Of a DNA stretch of 64,000 bases, positions 53,147 through 63,000 are shown piece after piece. The DNA is from CAWFKW01 sp963816535 (GTDB taxonomy: Bacteria; Bacteroidota; Ignavibacteria; Tepidaquicellales; OLB5): positions 62,001 through 126,000 of the forward strand of contig CAWFKW010000002.1 of NCBI GenBank assembly GCA_963816535.1, in the 5' to 3' direction. The position numbers and the translations under genes were made by a program. Numbering within the stretch: the first letter of the stretch is position 1; every line of letters begins with the position of its first letter. The notes under the pieces are model-generated. The model did no database searches. It saw only the letters and a list, made by a program, of their open reading frames with translations, and had not been told where the DNA came from.

Positions 53147-54112
53147 ATTATAATCAGAAAGCGAATTAAATATTTATATCCCGCCGATTTTGTCGCCGCT
53201 GTATTTCTTCTGATACTCTGTGTAATTTTTTTATTCTTAAACTCTTCAATCCCTCATTGGGAGCTACCTTCATTGCTGAATATCCTTCTTGCATACGGGA
53301 TCCTGATTCTGGTCAGCTCATACGAATCTAAAGTTATTTCCGAAAACCTGGATGAGAAGAGCTATAGCTCTCTCTTAAAAGTCCTGAGGTATTGGTACGG
53401 AATTGCGGTGATATTAGTTTCATTTAAGGAGGTTTATTACATAATCAATTCGTTGAAGCTTCATGACTGGGATATGGTTTTCATTGGAATGGACCGCTCG
53501 ATATTCGGGATTGACCCTACAAAATGGGCTTACAGGTTTGAAAATCCCGCGCTTACTGAATTCCTCCAGGTTATTTACGTCTATTATTATGCGATGATAG
53601 TAGTATATGGACTTGAGATATATCTCTGGAAAAGATTCAACGAATTCAAATATGTATTGCTCGTACTGTTTACAGGGTTCTTTTTAAGTTACCTGCTGTA
53701 CATGGTTTTCCCTGCAGCAGGGCCGCGATTCTACCTGCACAATTTTTCTTCGATCTCAAAAGAACTGCCGGGATTGCTTCTGACTGAACCAATAAGAGCT
53801 TTCATAAATTTCGGCGAATCAATACCTAATGGTATTTCAAATCCAATAGAGTTTGTTCAGCGTGATGCCATGCCAAGCGTTCACACTACAATTGCCCTAA
53901 TTATCGCGTACTTATCATGGAAGATCAGGTCAAAATCTTTTTACTTTTACCTGCCTTATTTTTTCCTGCTGGTAATTTCAACCATTTACCTGAGGTACCA
54001 TTACGCGGTAGATATAATCGCCGGCATCGTTATGGCAGTTTCGGCTATAATAATAAGCAACCTGTTGGAAAAACTCAAAAATGCAAACGGCTCACATCCT
54101 TCTAATATTTAA
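53147..54112 (+). CDS. PAP2 superfamily membrane phosphatase with non-canonical start
   Basis: Reading from TTG 53273 gives 279 residues with about six helices and the PAP2 residues AMPSVHTTIAL and YLRYHYAVDIIAG; FPAAGPR fits the AUR1/IPC synthase-like branch. The first signature Lys/Arg motif is weak. The same frame is open upstream to 53141 and encodes a basic start and a strong helix (FVAAVFLLILCVIFLFL), but has no ATG, GTG or TTG. ATT 53147, ATA 53150 or ATC 53153 are the only plausible starts for the longer form (about 321 residues). The enzyme probably dephosphorylates a lipid pyrophosphate or transfers a head group. It follows mgtE by about 15 nt and overlaps the convergent gene by 11 nt. 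Confidence 0.75.
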   Translation: MIIRKRIKYLYPADFVAAVFLLILCVIFLFLNSSIPHWELPSLLNILLAYGILILVSSYESKVISENLDEKSYSSLLKVLRYWYGIAVILVSFKEVYYIINSLKLHDWDMVFIGMDRSIFGIDPTKWAYRFENPALTEFLQVIYVYYYAMIVVYGLEIYLWKRFNEFKYVLLVLFTGFFLSYLLYMVFPAAGPRFYLHNFSSISKELPGLLLTEPIRAFINFGESIPNGISNPIEFVQRDAMPSVHTTIALIIAYLSWKIRSKSFYFYLPYFFLLVISTIYLRYHYAVDIIAGIVMAVSAIIISNLLEKLKNANGSHPSNI

Positions 54113-55154
54113 ACGCCAGCGACGCCGGGTTCCTTCCCACAAGCGAATAATATTTAACCTGCAGCCCGCTTGAAGGATCGTAAACATGGACAATTCCGAA
54201 ATACGGCGGACCGCCGTCGTTATCGACCACATATATCATGTTTGTAATATCTTCATACCCCAACGCGCTGATCTTAAATCTTCCGCCAGGAAAGAGTATC
54301 AATAGCTTCGTTGTTGGCGGATAATTTGTGAGATTTATCTCCCAAACCTCGGAACTATCAACAACTGCCAGCATCTTCAGCTGGCCTTCATTTACAAGGT
54401 TTCCAAGGGAGCTGCCGGCGGTTGCTATGGAGATTGAATCTATAGGATTCAGGGTCACAGAATCAAGATGATATATGAACCTTTTGCCGCTGCCTGTGAG
54501 GTAATAACCCCCGGTATTATTTACCAAAGATAACGGCACAAAGCTAAGATTAACCGGCGTGACAAGAAGCGACGCTTCATTAACCACAGACAGAACTTTT
54601 ACACTGGATACAGCGCTTTTGCATATGAAGATACGCCCTGCCGTAACTGATACCCCGCCCGGCTGGGGACCCACGTCTATGTAATCGTTCAGTACATTCA
54701 AACTAATATCAAGCTTGGTTGCATACGAACCGCCGGAGCTCGAAACAAACATATTGCCGTTATCTATAACAAAGCTGCGCGGTGCGTTTCCAAATTGCTG
54801 ATACTTTATGAGCTGGTTGTTAGACGAATTTACTTCATACATTCCCCCGCCCTGCGCCCCCGATCCGGCGCAGACCATGTAAATGTACCTGTTCTCTCTC
54901 AGCGTGATCTTTCCCGGACCATCGATAAATGCCGTACCGTTAGCGTTTTCGTAGACATTATTATAGACGGTATCTTTGTCTATATCAATGTAAGCATAAT
55001 CGCTGCCGCCAACATGGGCGTTTTCGTATGAAACGTAAACCCCATGCAACGCCGTCGGCGGGACGGTGACGCTTGAATCTTTGGTGCATGATGAAAATAA
55101 AAAAACCGACAGGGCTATGATGAATAACTGGATAAACAATTTGGGTGTCATCAT
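54102..55154 (-). CDS. Lipoprotein with YncE-like beta-propeller
   Basis: 350 residues with a lipoprotein signal (hydrophobic core IQLFIIALSVFLF, lipobox FSSC, Cys 23). The mature part has repeated blades (NRYIYMVCAGSGAQGGGMYE, GNMFVSSSGGSYATKLDIS, TAGRIFICKSAVSSVKVLS) like YncE/DUF5074 surface propellers. Similar lipoproteins near cobalamin genes in Bacteroidota have been linked to cobalamin uptake; here it lies 31 nt after cobO, which fits but does not prove such a role. Confidence 0.8.
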   Translation of the reverse strand: MMTPKLFIQLFIIALSVFLFSSCTKDSSVTVPPTALHGVYVSYENAHVGGSDYAYIDIDKDTVYNNVYENANGTAFIDGPGKITLRENRYIYMVCAGSGAQGGGMYEVNSSNNQLIKYQQFGNAPRSFVIDNGNMFVSSSGGSYATKLDISLNVLNDYIDVGPQPGGVSVTAGRIFICKSAVSSVKVLSVVNEASLLVTPVNLSFVPLSLVNNTGGYYLTGSGKRFIYHLDSVTLNPIDSISIATAGSSLGNLVNEGQLKMLAVVDSSEVWEINLTNYPPTTKLLILFPGGRFKISALGYEDITNMIYVVDNDGGPPYFGIVHVYDPSSGLQVKYYSLVGRNPASLAFKY

Positions 55155-55185
55155 AGTAATAATTTGGATTAGTTATAAAATTAAG

Positions 55186-55857
55186 TTAGTATTCGATTCC
55201 CTCCCTTGCCTGAATACCTTTATCAAAATAATGTTTTATTTTCTTCATTTCAGTGATTAAATCCGCCCTTTCCTCCAGGCCGTCAATCAACTTGTGGCCC
55301 GTTAAAACCAACTCGAACCGGCGGTTTTTATCGTAAAGATCAATAATATCGAACAATTCCTTATCAGGGATCAGATGATAAACAACAGCGGCAACTGATT
55401 CATCCAGTATCAACAAATCCTGATTCCCGTTCACTATAAGGTCTTTGGCTATCTTCACCGCGCGTTGAGCCTCCTTAAAATCCTCGTCGATGTTTTTGAA
55501 TCGGAAAGTCCCGTCTTCATTCATTCTTTCGCAACCTGTACGGTGCACATCAAGCGGCAAGCCAAGCTCTTTTAGCTTCCGAAGCGTTACATGCTCGCTG
55601 TAGTGTTCCGTTTTATCATCATAGCCCTTATCGAATTCAACAATTGCGACGAGCTTGCCCGCGCCAAGTGCGCGAACGGCTAGGCCAATCGCGGCGGTTG
55701 TTTTTCCTTTCCCGTAACCGAAATATACATGAAGCTGATGTTTTTTTTCATCCGGCAGGCTGCGGTAATCCTCAATGATCTTCTTTATCTTCTCTTTATA
55801 CTTTTTCCCGCCGGCTTCTTTAGCTTCCTTAAGTGATATTTTCTTTTTTTCGCTCAC
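55186..55857 (-). CDS. cobO: Cob(I)yrinic acid a,c-diamide adenosyltransferase (CobO/BtuR type)
   Basis: 223 residues from GTG 55857. P-loop GYGKGKTTAAIG, then VAIVEFDKGYDD, HRTGCERMNED, LLILDESVAAVVYHLI and VLTGHKLIDGLEERADLITEM, all characteristic of CobO/BtuR/CobA ATP:corrinoid adenosyltransferases. The enzyme makes adenosylcobalamin from cob(I)alamin or its precursor. A Lys-rich N-terminal segment (about 1-40) precedes the core. It starts 2 nt after dCMP deaminase and lies in the same gene train as metH. Confidence 0.93.
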   Translation of the reverse strand: MSEKKKISLKEAKEAGGKKYKEKIKKIIEDYRSLPDEKKHQLHVYFGYGKGKTTAAIGLAVRALGAGKLVAIVEFDKGYDDKTEHYSEHVTLRKLKELGLPLDVHRTGCERMNEDGTFRFKNIDEDFKEAQRAVKIAKDLIVNGNQDLLILDESVAAVVYHLIPDKELFDIIDLYDKNRRFELVLTGHKLIDGLEERADLITEMKKIKHYFDKGIQAREGIEY

Positions 55858-55859
55858 AG

Positions 55860-56351
55860 TTATTCCATGCCGGTAAAATCAATTTCTATTTTTTTATCGT
55901 CAAGCTCCAGTTTTCTTGTTGCAACTCCCGCCATTTGAAGCATTTTCTTTGAAGCCTTTACGGGGTCGGTGTCTTTATATTTATCCGAAAGATAAATAAT
56001 TTCCTTTATTCCAGATTGAATGATCAGCTTTGTGCATTCATTGCAGGGAAAAAGCGCAACATAAATTCTGGAGCCGTGCAGGTCTTTGGTTGAGTTTAAG
56101 ATAGCGTTTGCTTCAGCATGAACTACGTAAGGATATTTGGTTTCATTCATATTTTTGTTATCCCGCTCCCATGGGAGATCGTCATCGGAGCAGCCAATCG
56201 GGAACCCGTTGTAGCCGATGCCGACAATTTTATTTGCCGGGTTTACGATGCACGCGCCAACCTGTGTGCTGGGGTCTTTGCTTCTCTTTGCCGAGAGCAG
56301 GGCTATTCCCATAAAATACTCATCCCATGTAATGTAGTCTTTTCTTTTCAT
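55860..56351 (-). CDS. dCMP deaminase family protein
   Basis: 163 residues. Zinc and catalytic residues: His78 and Glu80 in VVHAEANAIL, Cys103 and Cys106 in PCNECTKLII. The extra GYNGFPIGCSDDDLPWERD region is typical of deoxycytidylate deaminases, which make dUMP for thymidylate synthesis. ComE-type proteins are related but lack this region. It lies between the nucleotide kinase gene (24 nt gap) and cobO (2 nt gap). Confidence 0.93.
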   Translation of the reverse strand: MKRKDYITWDEYFMGIALLSAKRSKDPSTQVGACIVNPANKIVGIGYNGFPIGCSDDDLPWERDNKNMNETKYPYVVHAEANAILNSTKDLHGSRIYVALFPCNECTKLIIQSGIKEIIYLSDKYKDTDPVKASKKMLQMAGVATRKLELDDKKIEIDFTGME

Positions 56352-56375
56352 TTCGTTATTTTCGCAGGTAAATTC

Positions 56376-56909
56376 CTACAGATAATTGTTCAATTGCCTG
56401 TTGAGTTCTTCATAGCTTCCGTCGTTTAAAACTGTATGGTCCGCAAATGCTATGGGCCCGCCTTTATCAAGCTTCTCCAGTTCGCTTATATCGCGGGATT
56501 GAGACTCATCTTTGGTCAATGGCCTCACGGGCCGTTTGGAAAGCCTTTCGTACCTCAATTCCTTGGTCGTATATATTGCGAGCAAACTGAATGCTTCGCC
56601 AAACTTTTCTTTAATGATCTTAAATTCTTCCCACGAATAAAGGCTCTCAATTACAACGTTTCCCTCTTTCAACCGACTTTCAATTTCGGGCAAACTCTTT
56701 ACGGCCATAGCGCCCATGCCGAATTCTTTTCGAAGGCTTTCGCGCGTTTGGCGTTCGTTATGTTCGTTTACTTCCAGCCCCAGGCGTTTCATTTCGTTCA
56801 TGACCACCTCTCCGAAATAAACTCTCTTATATCCATGTTCAACAAAAAATTTCACCGCTTCCGATTTCCCCGAACCGCACATCCCGATCACAGCGATTAT
56901 CTTATTCAT
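56376..56909 (-). CDS. P-loop nucleotide kinase, archaeal dephospho-CoA/adenylate kinase-like
   Basis: 177 residues from ATG 56909, chosen because it gives MNKIIAVIGMCGSGKS and overlaps the upstream stop (ATGAATAA). Walker A GMCGSGKS, a lid-like ERLSKRPVRPLTKDESQSRD region and GPIAFADHTVLNDGS near the end match the archaeal-type small NMP kinases annotated as AAA family ATPase or dephospho-CoA kinase-like. Substrate unknown; the adjacent dCMP deaminase suggests nucleotide metabolism. Confidence 0.8.
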   Translation of the reverse strand: MNKIIAVIGMCGSGKSEAVKFFVEHGYKRVYFGEVVMNEMKRLGLEVNEHNERQTRESLRKEFGMGAMAVKSLPEIESRLKEGNVVIESLYSWEEFKIIKEKFGEAFSLLAIYTTKELRYERLSKRPVRPLTKDESQSRDISELEKLDKGGPIAFADHTVLNDGSYEELNRQLNNYL

Positions 56910-57111
56910 TTCCACCGCCCTCCGACGGAATAGGTTCAAACTCAGTTTTCCCGGTTGTGAAAATCATTTTAATATACGGTAAACATAAACCGCAACTTAT
57001 ACCAAACATAATACGCCGCCTTAAACCTTCGATCGTAGTTATGTTTTCCCTGTCAATTATCTGTTTCATATCCGAAAACTTCCTGTCGCAGCATACGCAC
57101 TTGTCGACCAT
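56902..57111 (-). CDS. Small cysteine-rich protein between larC and kinase genes
   Basis: 69 residues. Cys pairs CVCC and CGLC about 35 residues apart, with ITTIEGLRRRIMFGIS between them, suggest a zinc- or metal-binding knuckle. It overlaps larC by one base (TGATG) and the kinase gene by 8 nt, so it is translated as part of the operon. No family recognised. A metal-handling role with the nickel-cofactor genes is possible but inferred only from place. Confidence 0.65.
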   Translation of the reverse strand: MVDKCVCCDRKFSDMKQIIDRENITTIEGLRRRIMFGISCGLCLPYIKMIFTTGKTEFEPIPSEGGGNE

Positions 57112-58298
57112 CAGATGTTAAGCTCTCCCATTAATTGTCTGTATATTGTATTTAACGGCTTATTTTGCTTCAGGGCAATCTTTTTGCAGTCCTCAAATTC
57201 AGGAACATATTTTATTCCGGACCCGGAGAGCTTAATGGCTTTGACCTTCACTTTGCCCATGCTCGAATCAACTTCATAAATCTCTCTTTCAAGCTTATGA
57301 CGCTCTATCCTGTTTATCCTGACGCCGATTGTTGTGGTCTCAGAATATATAATTTCCAGAGTTTTATCCAGCAAATTCTCATCAATCAGCGCGGAAAGCA
57401 AAATACCGGGCCTTCCTTTTTTCATTACGACGTTCTGGTAATAAACATCGCGAGCGCCTAATTCAAAAAGTTTATCCATAACATAAGGATAGACCTGCGG
57501 GTTCATATCATCAATATTTGTTTCGACCCGGATTAGTTTTTCTGTATCGCTAAACCCCGATTCATCAATTTCACAAATAATTACGCGGAACAAATTGGGC
57601 AATTCAGGAATATCAAACGTGCCGGAGCCAAAACCAATATTCTTGACCGTAATTTTGCCGCCTGAGAGATCCCTGTTCCTGTAAATCCCGCTTGACAGCG
57701 TCTTCACTATTGCCGCGCCGGTTGGGGTTGTAAGCTCAAAGTTCACATCGGTAAACTCAACCGGATAATCTTTCAATATCTCAAGCGTTGCGGGGGCCGG
57801 GTTCGGCATTACGCCGTGCTGCGTCTTGATTAATCCTTTGCCCAGCCTGACAGGAGTTGTATATATTTTCTGGATGCCAAGATTTTCTATGCAAATGCAT
57901 GCGCCGACGATATCGACAATTGAATCGATCGCCCCGACTTCATGAAAATGAATTTTCTCGATCGGAATATCATGAATTTTTGCTTCGGCAAACCCAATGC
58001 ATTCAAAAATTCTTTTAGCATTTATTCTGACAAATTCCGAAAGTCCGCTGTTATCAATTATACTATAGATGTCTGATAGATGTGTATGGTAATGAGGTTT
58101 GTGATGTATAATAACGTCAAATTTCTTTGCGGTAATCTGGCTGCGCTGTCTTGAAGAAAGCTCAAGCGAAAATCCTTCAATACCAAGCTTACTTATCTGT
58201 TGTTTCAGATTTTCAAAGTCTGCGCCGGCATCTATTAACGCGGCGATGGTCATATCGCCCGCTATCCCTGTAAATATGTCGAATAATGCCGCTCTCAA
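57111..58298 (-). CDS. larC: Nickel pincer cofactor biosynthesis protein LarC
   Basis: 395 residues in one frame, covering both LarC1 and LarC2 parts, unlike the two-frame gene of Lactobacillus plantarum. MRAALFDIFTGIAGDMTIAALI, a His-rich loop with His65, 66, 69, 71 and 73 (HHKPHYHTH), IHFHEVGAIDSIVDIVG and TPTGAAIVKTL are family hallmarks. LarC inserts nickel into the pyridinium bis-thiocarboxylate scaffold, using CTP. It starts 3 nt after larB. Confidence 0.95.
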   Translation of the reverse strand: MRAALFDIFTGIAGDMTIAALIDAGADFENLKQQISKLGIEGFSLELSSRQRSQITAKKFDVIIHHKPHYHTHLSDIYSIIDNSGLSEFVRINAKRIFECIGFAEAKIHDIPIEKIHFHEVGAIDSIVDIVGACICIENLGIQKIYTTPVRLGKGLIKTQHGVMPNPAPATLEILKDYPVEFTDVNFELTTPTGAAIVKTLSSGIYRNRDLSGGKITVKNIGFGSGTFDIPELPNLFRVIICEIDESGFSDTEKLIRVETNIDDMNPQVYPYVMDKLFELGARDVYYQNVVMKKGRPGILLSALIDENLLDKTLEIIYSETTTIGVRINRIERHKLEREIYEVDSSMGKVKVKAIKLSGSGIKYVPEFEDCKKIALKQNKPLNTIYRQLMGELNI

Positions 58299-58301
58299 CT
58301 T

Positions 58302-58994
58302 TTATTTCTCCGAAATCATTTTATTTATTAAATGCGCCTGGTAAGCCGCTCCGAAGCCGTTATCTATGTTCATTGTACTTACTCCAAGCGAACATGTGTT
58401 AAGCATTGCAAGAAGCGCGCTTACACCCTTAAATGATGCCCCATAGCCAACGCTTGTTGGCACTGCTATTACCGGCGCTGAAACCAACCCGCCAACTACT
58501 GAAGGTAACGCGCCATCCATTCCCGCGGCGACAATAATGCAATTTGCGCCTTCAAATGTTTTTAGGTTCTCAAGAAGCCTGTGCAGGCCCGCAACGCCTA
58601 CATCATACAGTCTCACAACGGAGCTTCCAAAAATTTCAAGAGAAAATGCGGCTTCTTCGGCTACTGATAGATCAGCGGTTCCTGCGCAAACAACAACAAC
58701 TTTACCAATCTTTTTCTTCGGAATTTCGCCTATAAAAACAAGCCGCGCCGTTTCATAATAAACCGGTTTGAATTTTTTGTTTCCGGTTAATTTCCTTTTT
58801 ATGGCAAAGAATTGCTCTTTCGAAGCCCGTGTTATAAGAAGCTTTCTGGTTTTCTTTACTGCGTTAGCGACAATGCTGACAAGGAATTTCTCCAGCTTGC
58901 CTTCGGCCATAACGACTTCCGGGAAGCCTTTTATCTTTTCCCGCTTTAAATCGTACTTAGCGAATCCTAATTCTATGTAATCTTTATTAATCAT
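58302..58994 (-). CDS. larB: Nickel pincer cofactor biosynthesis protein LarB
   Basis: 230 residues with a PurE-like (AIR carboxylase) C-terminal domain: VVVCAGTADLSVAEEAAF, YDVGVAGLHRLL, IIVAAGMDGALPSVVGGLV and PTSVGYGASFKGVSALLAML. LarB carboxylates and hydrolyses nicotinate adenine dinucleotide in the first step of the cofactor pathway. Its ATG follows a 173-nt gap after larE that contains a stem-loop element. Confidence 0.95.
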   Translation of the reverse strand: MINKDYIELGFAKYDLKREKIKGFPEVVMAEGKLEKFLVSIVANAVKKTRKLLITRASKEQFFAIKRKLTGNKKFKPVYYETARLVFIGEIPKKKIGKVVVVCAGTADLSVAEEAAFSLEIFGSSVVRLYDVGVAGLHRLLENLKTFEGANCIIVAAGMDGALPSVVGGLVSAPVIAVPTSVGYGASFKGVSALLAMLNTCSLGVSTMNIDNGFGAAYQAHLINKMISEK

Positions 58995-59010
58995 GGAAGA
59001 AAATGCTGTA

Positions 59011-59077
59011 CGACTCCTATGGAGTCGAACGGTTGTAGAATTGAATCTCTATAAATATGCGACCCCTATCGGGGTCG
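59011..59077. repeat. Paired stem-loop element with TTGTAGAA linker (larE-larB gap)
   Basis: CGACTCCTATGGAGTCG (59011-59027) and CGACCCCTATCGGGGTCG (59060-59077) are near-perfect hairpins 49 nt apart, with TTGTAGAA at 59033-59040 between them. The layout equals that of 20341-20404 though stems differ. Being inside an operon gap, it will be transcribed on the minus strand. Confidence 0.8.
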
Positions 59078-59167
59078 AACAAACTTCGGAATATCACAAA
59101 ATATCTAATAAACCGGTATTCCTCAAAATATTAATAATTTTTTATTATCCAGACGATTCGGCGGAGT

Positions 59168-60019
59168 TTATCCCGCGTTTGATGCAGGACTCAGGGCCAC
59201 ATTCATACTCCCCGATTTCAACCCACCCAAATCCAACGTAACAAAATCATAGCCGATTTCTTTTAAACTCCGGTTAAGTTCTTCAAACAAATCCGGATTC
59301 ATAAGTTTATCAAATTCATCCTGTGATATATCAAGCTTAGCAAGCAACAGCTTTTTATCTGCCGCGCCCGGTTTATCAAATTCAAAATGTCTTACCCTGA
59401 ATTCTATGAAGCCGAATTCTTTAACTATTTCTTCAGCGCGTTCTATTATTGATAATTTTTCTATAGTCACTTTCTGTCCGTATGGAATTCTTGAAGAAAG
59501 ACATGGGGATGATGGCTTGTTCCATATTTTAAGACCCAATTCCTTTGAGATTTCCCTTATCTCAGATTTGGTAAATTCAAGCTCAGCAAGCGGTGAGATA
59601 ATTCCATGATTTTTAGAAGCTTTATAACCGGGACGGTAATCGCCTAGATCGTCAAAATTTGTTCCGTCCAGAATAAAACGTATGCCAACTTCAGTTTTAA
59701 GTTCATTGAGTTTTGCGTACAGCCCGTCTTTGCAAAAAAAACAACGGTTGTTTGGATTATTGTAATAATTGGGGTCGTCAAGTTCATGTGTAAAAATAAC
59801 TTTATGAATTGCGTCGACAGTAGCGGCCAGGATATTCGCTGCATCTTTCTCAGATTCTTTCAGTGAAGGCGAATCAGCTGTAACCGCTAAAACATTTTCT
59901 TTGCCAAGCGCATCTATGGAAGCTTTGAGAACAAAATAGCTGTCTATGCCGCCTGAAAAGGCTACTATTACTTTATTATACTGCTTTATGTGTGATATTA
60001 ATACTTCGTATCGCGTCAT
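59168..60019 (-). CDS. larE: LarE-type sulfur transferase for the nickel pincer cofactor
   Basis: 283 residues with a PP-loop ATPase motif SGGIDS (22-27) and SPSLKESEKDAA. Cys93 and Cys96 (RCFFC) and Cys173 (SSPCLSSRI) are present. L. plantarum LarE has only the Cys equivalent to 173 and sacrifices its sulfur; LarE forms with three Cys bind a [4Fe-4S] cluster and can act catalytically. This protein has the three-Cys pattern. It adds sulfur to the two carboxylates of the cofactor precursor. The gene starts 15 nt after metH. Confidence 0.93.
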   Translation of the reverse strand: MTRYEVLISHIKQYNKVIVAFSGGIDSYFVLKASIDALGKENVLAVTADSPSLKESEKDAANILAATVDAIHKVIFTHELDDPNYYNNPNNRCFFCKDGLYAKLNELKTEVGIRFILDGTNFDDLGDYRPGYKASKNHGIISPLAELEFTKSEIREISKELGLKIWNKPSSPCLSSRIPYGQKVTIEKLSIIERAEEIVKEFGFIEFRVRHFEFDKPGAADKKLLLAKLDISQDEFDKLMNPDLFEELNRSLKEIGYDFVTLDLGGLKSGSMNVALSPASNAG

Positions 60020-60034
60020 TTAGATTTCTTGTCC

Positions 60035-63000
60035 CTAACTAATTGTTTCAGCTTCAACGGGTTCATAAGCCAATATCGGCGAGAGCCATTTTTCTATAAC
60101 TTCAACGCTCATATTCTTGCGTCTTGCATAATCTTCAACCTGGTCCTTATCTATTTTACCAACGTTAAAGTATTTGGATTCCGGATGCGAGAAATATAAG
60201 CCGCTAACGGAAGATGCCGGGTACATTGCAAAGCTCTCGGTCAATATTATGTCCGCATTTTTTTCAGCGTCAAGCAGATCAAACAGGATTTGTTTTTCAG
60301 TATGGTCGGGCTGCGCGGGATACCCGGGCGCTGGCCTGATGCCGTCATACTTTTCGCTTATCAAAGCGTCGTTATCCAATGTTTCATCTTTCGCATATCC
60401 CCAAAATTCTTTTCTCGCAAGCTGGTGCATTTTTTCTGCAAACGCTTCCGCAAGCCTGTCGGCTATGGCTTTTATCATTATACTGTTATAGTCATCATGA
60501 TCTTTTTCAAATTTTTCAATTAGCTTTTCAATTCCCAGCCCCACGGTAACCGCAAAAGCGCCGATATAATCCTTGACTCCGGACGACTTAGGCGCAATAA
60601 AATCTGAAAGCGCCAAATACGGCTGCTCGGTTGTCTTCTGCAACTGCTGGCGTAATGAATGGAAAATCGTTAGCTGTTCTTTTCTAGAATCATCAGTATA
60701 AAGTTCGATATCATCGCCAACAGAATTGGCGGGATATAAACCAATCACAGCTTTTGCCGTAAGCGCTTTTGCCTTTACAACTTCATCCAGCAGTTTGTTT
60801 GCATCATCAAAAAGTTTTTTCGCTTCTTTGCCGTTTGACTGGTCATCAAATATATTTGGATACTTGCCTTTCAATTCCCATGTCTGGAAAAACGGCGTCC
60901 AGTCTATAACTTCTCTTAATTCTTCCAGCGGAAAATCACTGAATATTTTATTCCCAATAAAAGCCGGCTTAGTAACTTTGCTGTTCTTCCAGTCAATTCT
61001 TAATGCGCGGTTGCGGGCATGATCAATTTTCAGAAACTTTTTGTCATCATTGCGGTTCTTATGCATGAATCGCAGGTTATCATATTCCTGTTTGACTGAG
61101 TGAACATACTTTTCATTTTGTTCTTTGCTGAGCAGGCTGCCTGCTACGGCAACGCTTCTTGATGCATCAAGAACATGTATTGTAGGCTCGGAATAATTCG
61201 GAGCTATTTTAACGGCAGCGTGAATTTTAGACGTAGTGGCTCCGCCGATTAGAAGCGGCACTTTAAATCCCTGTCTTTCCATCTCTTTGGCGACATGCAC
61301 CATCTCATCAAGCGATGGAGTAATTAATCCGCTTAGCCCGATTATATCGACATTCTTTTCTTTTGCTATCTGCAATATTTTTTCAGCCGGCACCATTACG
61401 CCCAGATCGATAACCTCATAGTTGTTGCATCCCAGCACAACGCCTACAATATTTTTACCAATATCATGAACGTCCCCTTTTACAGTCGCTAGAAGAATCT
61501 TCCCTGCATTCTTTCTATCCCCAGCCGCTTTTTCCTTTTCGATGTATGGAGTCAGATACGCAACCGATTTTTTCATCACTCTGGCGCTTTTCACAACCTG
61601 CGGCAGGAACATTTTTCCTGAGCCGAACAAATCGCCTACAACGTTCATTCCGGCCATTAACGGACCTTCGATAACGTCAAGCGGCTTTGGGTATTTTTGG
61701 CGCGCTTCTTCCGTATCAGCTTCTATAAACTCCACTATACCTTTAATAAGGGCATGTTTCAGGCGTTCTTCAACCGGAGCATTGCGCCATGCGTTATCGT
61801 GTTCAATAACTTTGCCCTTTGATTTAACTTTCTCGGCAAATTCAACAAGCCTTTCAGTCGCATCCGGTCTTCTGTTCAGCACAACATCTTCTATCAGTTC
61901 GAGCAGGTCTTTTGGAATTTCATCGTAAACGCCAATCATTCCCGCGTTCACTATGCCCATATCCATTCCCGCTTTAATAGCATGGTACAGAAACACCGAA
62001 TGCATCGCTTCACGCACCATATTATTGCCCCGGAAGGAAAACGAAATATTGCTCACACCGCCGCTGACCTTTGCAAACGGTAGATTTTCTTTTATCCATT
62101 TCGTCGCACGGATATAATCAAGCGCGTAGTTATTATGCTCCTCAATTCCCGTTGCTATTGTAAGAATATTTGGGTCAAAAATAATATCCTGCGGTTTGAA
62201 TCCAACTTCTTTGGTAAGGATGTCATAAGTTCTTTTACATATCTGTATTTTTCTTTCAAAAGTATCCGCCTGGCCCTTCTCATCAAACGCCATAACAATC
62301 ACAGCAGCGCCATAGCGCTTTACTTTTACCGCATGCTCTTTAAATTTCTCTTCGCCCTCTTTTAAACTTATCGAATTTACTATGCCCTTACCCTGCATGC
62401 ATTTAAGGCCTTCTTCAATTATGGTCCATTTCGAAGAATCAACCATTATCGGGACTTTGGAAATATCCGGCTCCGATGCGACAAGATTGATAAATTTCAC
62501 CATGGCAGCCTCGCCGTCAAGCATTCCCTCATCCATATTTATATCTATCACCTGCGCGCCGTTTTCAACCTGCTGAAGCGCAACTGTTAGCGCTTCTTCA
62601 TAATTACCTTCTCTTATCAGCTTAGCGAATTTTGACGAACCTGTTATGTTGGTTCGTTCGCCGATATTAACAAAATTAGTTTGCGGGGTTACGTTTAGGG
62701 CTTCGAGTCCGCTTAGCCTTAAGTAAGGCTTAATTTCATGGATCTTCCTTGGAGGAATCCCTTGTACAATCTTGGAAATTGCTTTTATATGGTCAGGCGT
62801 TGTGCCGCAGCATCCTCCAACCATGTTAACAAACCCGCTCTTAGCAAAATCCAGTAAATAAGCGGCAGTTTCTTCAGGCAGTTCATCATATCCGCCAAAC
62901 GCATTTGGAAGTCCTGCGTTAGGGTAACAGCTTATATACACATCGGCTTTTGTCGAAAGCTCTTCGATGTAAGGTCTCATCTCTTTTGCGCCGAGCGAGC

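Noticed and set aside
57111..58298. Programmed frameshift in larC
   Set aside because: Both LarC parts are read in a single uninterrupted frame here, so no frameshift is needed.
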